Virus record (IMG/VR): IMGVR_UViG_3300025840_000015
Coordinates: 1 to 64,000 of that record
DNA from: a virus
DNA length: 64,000 nt
Reading direction: 5' to 3' (one strand)
Shown: positions 60,484 through 64,000 of the stretch, piece by piece
Position numbering within the stretch: position 1 is the stretch's first letter
Layout: every line of letters starts with the position of its first letter
The notes under the pieces: model-generated
Databases searched by the model: none
Seen by the model: only the letters and a program-made list of their open reading frames with translations
Told to the model about the DNA's origin: nothing
Translations under genes and position numbers: made by a program

Positions 60484-60654
60484 ATGAAACGCCCATTAAA
60501 CACATGTTTTGATTGCGACTATACATGGTATCCACGTGGTCATTATATAAGTAAACACTGTCCCCATTGTGGTTCTAATAACGTAGGCATACAATACATA
60601 CAAATAATCCCACTACTGTTAATAGTGGGACTACTGTTGTTTATTTTAATTTAA
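60484..60654 (+). CDS. Zinc-ribbon plus membrane-anchor protein (56 aa)
   Basis: Two C-x-x-C pairs, CFDC near residue 8 and CPHC near 26, make a zinc ribbon (TCFDCDYTWYPRGHYISKHC), followed by a hydrophobic helix (IIPLLLIVGLLLFILI). GGAG sits 9 bp before the ATG, overlapping the stop of the GIY-YIG gene, so the two are one unit. The membrane-anchored ribbon is unusual for a phage; no function known. Confidence 0.78.
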   Translation: MKRPLNTCFDCDYTWYPRGHYISKHCPHCGSNNVGIQYIQIIPLLLIVGLLLFILI

Positions 60655-60656
60655 TT

Positions 60657-60884
60657 TCAATCCTCGAACCTTTCGTTCCATTTACCATGAAACTTTTGCA
60701 TAATACCCTCAATCATTTTGTGCCTTTTGGAAAGATATGATTCTGGGTCCATGTTATGCAGTTCGGTGATATTACCAAATGAAAAGAACATAGAATCCAG
60801 TGTATGACACATGATCTCATTCATAATCTCATGTTCTTCAACAGTAAATGTGAGCGCAATGTCATGCTCTTTCATGGTCTTCAT
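60657..60884 (-). CDS. Hypothetical protein (75 aa)
   Basis: MKTMKEHDIALTFTVEEHEI, then NEIMCHTLDSMFFSFGNITE and a basic helix end. Convergent with the plus-strand island, 2 bp between stops. ATG lies in the end of the preceding gene. No family recognised. Confidence 0.72.
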   Translation of the reverse strand: MKTMKEHDIALTFTVEEHEIMNEIMCHTLDSMFFSFGNITELHNMDPESYLSKRHKMIEGIMQKFHGKWNERFED

Positions 60885-61095
60885 GTTTAGATTTCCTTGA
60901 TTTTGTTTTAACTAATTGGTCAATTTGATTCCGATAACATAATACCAGAACATGATACTTTTGATGTATGGATGGATCCGGCATTGGCGTTGTTGAAACT
61001 TCTATCGTAATATATTCAGTTCCAACATGATAAACCCATCCCTCAATGTTTTGTTGTTCCCAGACAACATAATCATTTTCTTTTGGACTATACAT
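60862..61095 (-). CDS. Hypothetical protein (77 aa)
   Basis: MYSPKENDYVVWEQQNIEGW with VYHVGTEYITIEVSTTPMPD is an SH3-like beta start typical of small phage proteins; ends in a basic KSRKSKHEDHERA tail. ATG overlaps the preceding gene's stop. Function unknown. Confidence 0.74.
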   Translation of the reverse strand: MYSPKENDYVVWEQQNIEGWVYHVGTEYITIEVSTTPMPDPSIHQKYHVLVLCYRNQIDQLVKTKSRKSKHEDHERA

Positions 61096-61255
61096 CCCTC
61101 ACTGCACGTAGATAATTAGGATTAATTCCACGTCCAACATATTCTGACAATAGTGCATCACATCGTTCCCGTGTTAATTGTCTTGCAGATGGATCAATTA
61201 GTTCCCATCCATTCGTATAAAGTTCTTCAATACGATAAAGAATTGTTTCAGTCAT
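61088..61255 (-). CDS. Small hypothetical protein (55 aa)
   Basis: MTETILYRIEELYTNGWELI then DPSARQLTRERCDALLSEYV and GRGINPNYLRAVRDV. The W-E-L-I-D ... L-T-x-x-x-C-x-x-x-L-x-x-x-x-x-x-G-x-N-P motif is found in small phage proteins. Overlaps neighbours by a few bases on both sides. Confidence 0.76.
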   Translation of the reverse strand: MTETILYRIEELYTNGWELIDPSARQLTRERCDALLSEYVGRGINPNYLRAVRDV

Positions 61256-61482
61256 GTCGTAAACTCCGATACAATACCAGACTCATGATCACCATCCAAG
61301 GGATACACTAGAGCACTCTGAATACTTGGCATGATGTTATGCACATAGGTATCATCATAAGTATCTGACGACGAGAGAATATCAAATACCTCCGAATCGT
61401 TCTCTCCAATTACGGCAACAATACCGCCATATTCAGAACTTGGAAATGGAACCCAATAATCCACCAGATAGATGTTTTTCAT
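61252..61482 (-). CDS. Hypothetical protein (76 aa)
   Basis: MKNIYLVDYWVPFPSSEYGG, then VAVIGENDSEVFDILSSSDT. An alpha/beta start with an E-x-D-x-x-V-F-D-I-L helix suggests a small ferredoxin-like fold. ATG overlap couples it to the 55-residue gene. Function unknown. Confidence 0.74.
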   Translation of the reverse strand: MKNIYLVDYWVPFPSSEYGGIVAVIGENDSEVFDILSSSDTYDDTYVHNIMPSIQSALVYPLDGDHESGIVSEFTT

Positions 61483-61530
61483 TAGTTCAGTTAAATTACC
61501 ATGTCAGTTTAGTTTAGTTTGTTTGATTTG

Positions 61531-61707
61531 TCAAATAATGAATTCGGACAAATAATAATCAACGGTGATCTCCAGTTTTTCCGCCTGGCGTTCATAGAAC
61601 ATCTTCATCTCTTGACGATCATGATAATCATCAATCTCCTGTTCGGCATGTTCCATGAAGTCCTGCCATGCACGAATGAACATTTCAATTTCCTTTTGTT
61701 CCATCAT
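61531..61707 (-). CDS. Small helical protein (58 aa)
   Basis: MMEQKEIEMFIRAWQDFMEH and EMKMFYERQAEKLEITVDYY. Start chosen inside the end of the metallopeptidase gene; the longer in-frame extension upstream is antisense-like and not supported. Confidence 0.7.
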   Translation of the reverse strand: MMEQKEIEMFIRAWQDFMEHAEQEIDDYHDRQEMKMFYERQAEKLEITVDYYLSEFII

Positions 61708-62113
61708 TAAATTGTTTGTAAAGAACAGTTTCAAGTAGTGCCGCCTCTTTTTCATGTGGTTGATCCTCATATGAAAGATCCTCCACACTGACCAGATTAT
61801 AACACAATCTACCACGTCGGTAGGTCAGTTTACCATCAATCCATTGTGATACATGCACCATCTCATGTAACAATACCCGAACATAATCCTCGGCATCCAG
61901 ATAGGTCTGAATCTCAATTAGAAAATCTCTGGGATTCTTGGATTTGGCATCAACCACATCACAATAACCCCAGACATGTTCACGCTTTAATCCACGGTGC
62001 AATACATTAATCGTCACAAAATAATCGGGATAATAAGTTTCCAAATACCATGCAATTACATTCTCACATAGTTTCTTGGAATAACCATATCCCTCATGTA
62101 AAATTAATGTCAT
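61685..62113 (-). CDS. SprT-like zinc metallopeptidase
   Basis: 142 residues. LLHEMVHVSQWID has the HExxH zinc motif at about 81-85, preceded by the usual helix and by FLIEIQTYLDAEDYVRV; a later acidic helix PHEKEAALLETV could give the third ligand. SprT-like proteases of this size are frequent in cyanophages and may degrade DNA-protein crosslinks or host proteins. The fold is well supported, the substrate is unknown. Confidence 0.82.
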   Translation of the reverse strand: MTLILHEGYGYSKKLCENVIAWYLETYYPDYFVTINVLHRGLKREHVWGYCDVVDAKSKNPRDFLIEIQTYLDAEDYVRVLLHEMVHVSQWIDGKLTYRRGRLCYNLVSVEDLSYEDQPHEKEAALLETVLYKQFNDGTKGN

Positions 62114-62204
62114 GTTAAAATGGCGAAAAACAATCGTGTCATCCAGTTCATGAAAATAAAGAAACTGGAAACAAACATAATCTTTTCAAGTCGTGATAAC
62201 ATCA

Positions 62205-62459
62205 TTAGTAATAGTGCCTTCTACAGGGAACATTTTCATACCATGTTCTTACATAACCCGATCTCCATCTGTTACCGGGAATATATTCCTCCCGGCGGAC
62301 TCTCTTGGTGCAATGAACATGACGATGATGATGACGATGACGTGATCTGTGATCACTATCCTCCTCTACAAATGGTTCCCAAAATTGTTGCCATGTGATG
62401 GCATTTGCCGGGGAACATAAAAGAATACCCGAAATTGCCAGGACTAATAGTTTTTCCAT
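62205..62459 (-). CDS. Exported histidine-rich protein
   Basis: 84 residues. MEKLLVLAISGILLCSPANA is a signal peptide with an A-x-A cleavage site. The mature part has an Asp/His/Arg-rich run (DSDHRSRHRHHHRHVHC) and paired Cys, ending YVRTWYENVPCRRHYY. A periplasmic metal- or nucleic acid-binding role is plausible. Secreted small proteins are unusual in the early region of T4-like phages. Confidence 0.8.
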   Translation of the reverse strand: MEKLLVLAISGILLCSPANAITWQQFWEPFVEEDSDHRSRHRHHHRHVHCTKRVRREEYIPGNRWRSGYVRTWYENVPCRRHYY

Positions 62460-62554
62460 TTATCATCCAAATGATCTAAATGATTTAGTCTGGAACTGAA
62501 CAGTGAAAAACATGCCCATGCAACTCCAAGTGAAATGATCAGAAAATAGATCAT
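62444..62554 (-). CDS. Small membrane protein (36 aa)
   Basis: MIYFLIISLGVAWACFSLFS is one hydrophobic helix, then a His/Asp-rich tail. Its ATG overlaps the stop of the 57-residue gene by 4 bp and its end overlaps the exported protein gene, so translation is likely coupled. Confidence 0.65.
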   Translation of the reverse strand: MIYFLIISLGVAWACFSLFSSRLNHLDHLDDKWKNY

Positions 62555-62724
62555 GCGGCATCATCCATGTGATCATCAACCAGTGATGAATCAGGAAGAT
62601 TGTTGATCCGAGACTTCATTCGATTCATCTTGGAAATCTCCCATCCGTTCATTTCTGCATCATGCACCACACCATCCAATTGGCGGCGCTCGCTTTCCGT
62701 ATGATAATGACGATAATCGTTCAT
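62551..62724 (-). CDS. Small hypothetical protein (57 aa)
   Basis: MNDYRHYHTESERRQLDGVV then NGWEISKMNRMKSRINNLPD. GAGGAG sits about 8 bp before the ATG, one of the best ribosome sites here. Function unknown. Confidence 0.76.
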   Translation of the reverse strand: MNDYRHYHTESERRQLDGVVHDAEMNGWEISKMNRMKSRINNLPDSSLVDDHMDDAA

Positions 62725-62761
62725 GATTCATCTCCTCAGATAACATGTTCATTATAACACA

Positions 62762-63253
62762 TCATTTCTGATAAAGGTATCCTCCAGACCAATCGGCATT
62801 TTCAAACAGATACTCACGATCTTCGATCAATCGCAAATCATAACGAACTCCCTTGGCAGGAGACTTCCATGATGCAGACTTATAAACTTCACCGGTCTTA
62901 CGATCCACAAAACAATGCACGGAACGTTGACCACCACCATCAATGAATACAATCTTGTGATATTTCTTACCGCTCACAATCTCATAATCAATGTCACATC
63001 CACCATTCTTCAGTTCAACAATCTTATTAAGATGATACTGATACGTGGCAGAATTAGGATCCTGCTCCGGTGCGGCAGCATTTAGAATAGAACGCTCGTG
63101 ACCACGAATTGCATAATCACGATAGTTATCCTTCAGGGCATCAATCAGCATCAGAGACCACTTACGAACATTCAGTTCAATGGTGTTCCTGGCATCCTGC
63201 TGGGATGCATATTCTGCGAAGGTTGGATTGGGAAGTGAGATCATGGTGATCAC
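62762..63253 (-). CDS. Conserved phage protein with C-terminal DKKTG-type motif (163 aa, GTG start)
   Basis: The end VHCFVDRKTGEVYKSASWKS PAKGVRYDLR (split) is a motif seen in small proteins across many phages ('F-V-D-x-K-T-G-D-x-x-K-x-A-x-W-x-x-P'). The body is alpha/beta (KIVELKNGG, YHKIVFIDGGG). GTG start preferred: GGAGGT stands 8 bp upstream, whereas the ATG 9 bp later is too far from it. Promoter TTGCCG-18-TATAAT at 63270-63299. Function unknown. Confidence 0.84.
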   Translation of the reverse strand: MITMISLPNPTFAEYASQQDARNTIELNVRKWSLMLIDALKDNYRDYAIRGHERSILNAAAPEQDPNSATYQYHLNKIVELKNGGCDIDYEIVSGKKYHKIVFIDGGGQRSVHCFVDRKTGEVYKSASWKSPAKGVRYDLRLIEDREYLFENADWSGGYLYQK

Positions 63254-63269
63254 CCTTGATTACCTCCAT

Positions 63270-63299
63270 ATTATAAGGACTCACAAGGCGCTTCGGCAA
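63270..63299 (-). promoter_or_regulatory. sigma70 promoter before the 163-residue gene
   Basis: Minus strand TTGCCG, 18 bp, perfect TATAAT; the ATG/GTG follows the strong GGAGGT. Confidence 0.72.
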
Positions 63300-63330
63300 T
63301 GCCGTTGTGACAGTTCTTCATGTGGACACT

Positions 63331-63364
63331 AAAAAGCGCCCTGAAGAGTCTCAGAGCGCTTTTT
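63331..63364. terminator. Bidirectional intrinsic terminator
   Basis: AAAAAGCGC and GCGCTTTTT arms with an inner CTGA/TCAG pair; T-runs on both strands. Closes the unit starting at 63849. Confidence 0.9.
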
Positions 63365-63373
63365 GTGGAAGGA

Positions 63374-63520
63374 TTAGCGAGCATATCTACATTTTGGATT
63401 CTCCATCTGTTCGGCACAAATAGAATCATATGCATCCAACATCTTCATATCTCTATTTGAGAGAAATGAATTATACATCAAAATACCAATTACGGCAAGA
63501 AAAATGTAAGAGGTTTTCAT
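63374..63520 (-). CDS. Small exported or membrane-anchored protein (48 aa)
   Basis: MKTSYIFLAVIGILMYNSFL is a signal anchor; the rest (YDSICAEQMENPKCRYAR) has two Cys that could form a disulfide in the periplasm. Ends 10 bp before the terminator. Confidence 0.72.
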   Translation of the reverse strand: MKTSYIFLAVIGILMYNSFLSNRDMKMLDAYDSICAEQMENPKCRYAR

Positions 63521-63522
63521 TT

Positions 63523-63681
63523 TCAATCAATGTCGGTGTAAAGAAACTTGTTATCTGGAAAAATACCCATTTCTTCGCATCGCACTTCATAGGCAATTCG
63601 CTTTAGCAACTGCAAATCATAATTTTCAATGCTTTTAATCATGGTGCGACGAATCTGGGCAGTTTGAGTGTCGTCTTTCAT
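63523..63681 (-). CDS. Small hypothetical protein (52 aa)
   Basis: MKDDTQTAQIRRTMIKSIEN then DLQLLKRIAYEVRCEEMGIF. Helical. Three bp from the 54-residue gene stop; same unit. No family recognised. Confidence 0.74.
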   Translation of the reverse strand: MKDDTQTAQIRRTMIKSIENYDLQLLKRIAYEVRCEEMGIFPDNKFLYTDID

Positions 63682-63684
63682 GGT

Positions 63685-63849
63685 TCAGAGAGATTCGATG
63701 ATGGCGCGACGTGCTTGCATCGCGGTAAATTGATTGGGGAAAGTTGCGATCTTGGTGAAATCGTCTCTCCAGTATAGTGCCCATTTGGAGGTTCCCAGCA
63801 TTGCTTGAACCTTGATGGGATTGTCGATTCCCAGTGGATAGGGTTTCAT
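63685..63849 (-). CDS. Small hypothetical protein (54 aa)
   Basis: MKPYPLGIDNPIKVQAMLGT then SKWALYWRDDFTKIATFPNQ and a helix (AMQARRAIIESL). GGGAGG 7 bp before the ATG and a promoter TTGTGG-16-TATTAT at 63874-63901 precede it. Function unknown. Confidence 0.77.
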   Translation of the reverse strand: MKPYPLGIDNPIKVQAMLGTSKWALYWRDDFTKIATFPNQFTAMQARRAIIESL

Positions 63850-63873
63850 GGGGTTGCCTCCCTTGATTTCCTA

Positions 63874-63901
63874 ATAATACATGATCCATGCCATGCCACA
63901 A
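63874..63901 (-). promoter_or_regulatory. sigma70-like promoter for the three-gene unit 63849-63374
   Basis: Minus strand TTGTGG, 16 bp, TATTAT, then GGGAGG and ATG. Confidence 0.6.
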
Positions 63902-63931
63902 CCACCAATGGACCAGTCCAAAAACTGGCAC

Positions 63932-63957
63932 AAAAAAAGGAAGACTCTCGCCTTCCT
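63932..63957 (-). terminator. Intrinsic terminator of a gene mostly right of the window
   Basis: Minus strand AGGAAG-GCGAGAGT-CTTCCT followed by T7. The gene it closes ends near 63981-63990; two frames have stops there, so its C-terminus cannot be assigned. Confidence 0.88.
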
Positions 63958-64000
63958 CTGATAATGATTTCAGTAAAGAATTACCGATTATGCAACTCTT

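Noticed and set aside
63635-63931. 98-residue minus-strand frame rich in His/Ser
   Set aside because: It is out of frame over the 54- and 52-residue genes, which have strong ribosome sites and promoter, and reads through a terminator.

Overview
The window is part of the genome of a T4-like, contractile-tailed cyanophage, most likely infecting Synechococcus- or Prochlorococcus-type picocyanobacteria. The head, neck, tail and baseplate genes follow the order typical of cyanomyoviruses. The lineage is also marked by an S-adenosylmethionine decarboxylase (speD) beside gp25 and by a DUF3110 gene, a family I know from cyanobacteria and their phages, set between gp47 and gp46. No photosynthesis genes, tRNAs or rRNAs were seen. 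Almost every gene lies on the minus strand, so transcription runs from high to low coordinates.

Layout in the direction of transcription (right to left). 60.7-64.0 kb: small, mostly unknown early-type genes with strong Shine-Dalgarno sequences, plus a SprT-like metallopeptidase and a histidine-rich exported protein. 59.8-60.7 kb: a two-gene plus-strand island with a GIY-YIG nuclease-like gene. 59.3-59.8 kb: a non-coding regulatory region with five 22-bp repeats, an inverted repeat and stacked promoters carrying a recurring palindrome. 51.9-59.3 kb: an early region of compact gene units, visibly richer in G+C than the structural genes, with its own sigma70-like promoters, G/C-rich 3' hairpins, several non-coding elements and two small DNA-binding proteins (winged-helix-like and AbrB-like). 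50.4-51.9 kb: a glycosyltransferase, two small genes and speD.

9.1-50.4 kb is the late structural block: gp25, gp6, a 4266-residue protein in the gp7 position, gp8, a 2427-residue DUF4815-type protein, gp13, gp14, gp15, small terminase gp16, three accessory genes, large terminase gp17, sheath gp18, tube gp19, portal gp20, gp67-like, prohead protease gp21, scaffold gp22, capsid gp23 and a gp3-position tube-fold protein. Then come recombination and late-transcription genes: UvsY, UvsW, gp55, gp47, DUF3110 and gp46. The block ends with a low-complexity structural-type protein and a truncated HExxH peptidase. T4-type late promoters (TATAAATA) recur upstream of structural gene groups, and UUCG-type or similar intrinsic terminators close several units. 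gp55, the late sigma factor, is encoded here and has its own sigma70-like promoter.

The least explained signals are: (1) the palindrome TCTCGTCGAGA, seven times in about 5.5 kb, placed in or next to promoters; (2) five repeats with an exact 22-bp period before the plus-strand island; (3) a 330-bp region with eight TATAAAGAATAA-like repeats bracketed by a perfect 16-bp inverted repeat; (4) a candidate small RNA with two tandem hairpins that keep the loop but change the stem; (5) a seven-repeat FG-GAP beta-propeller inside the giant baseplate protein.
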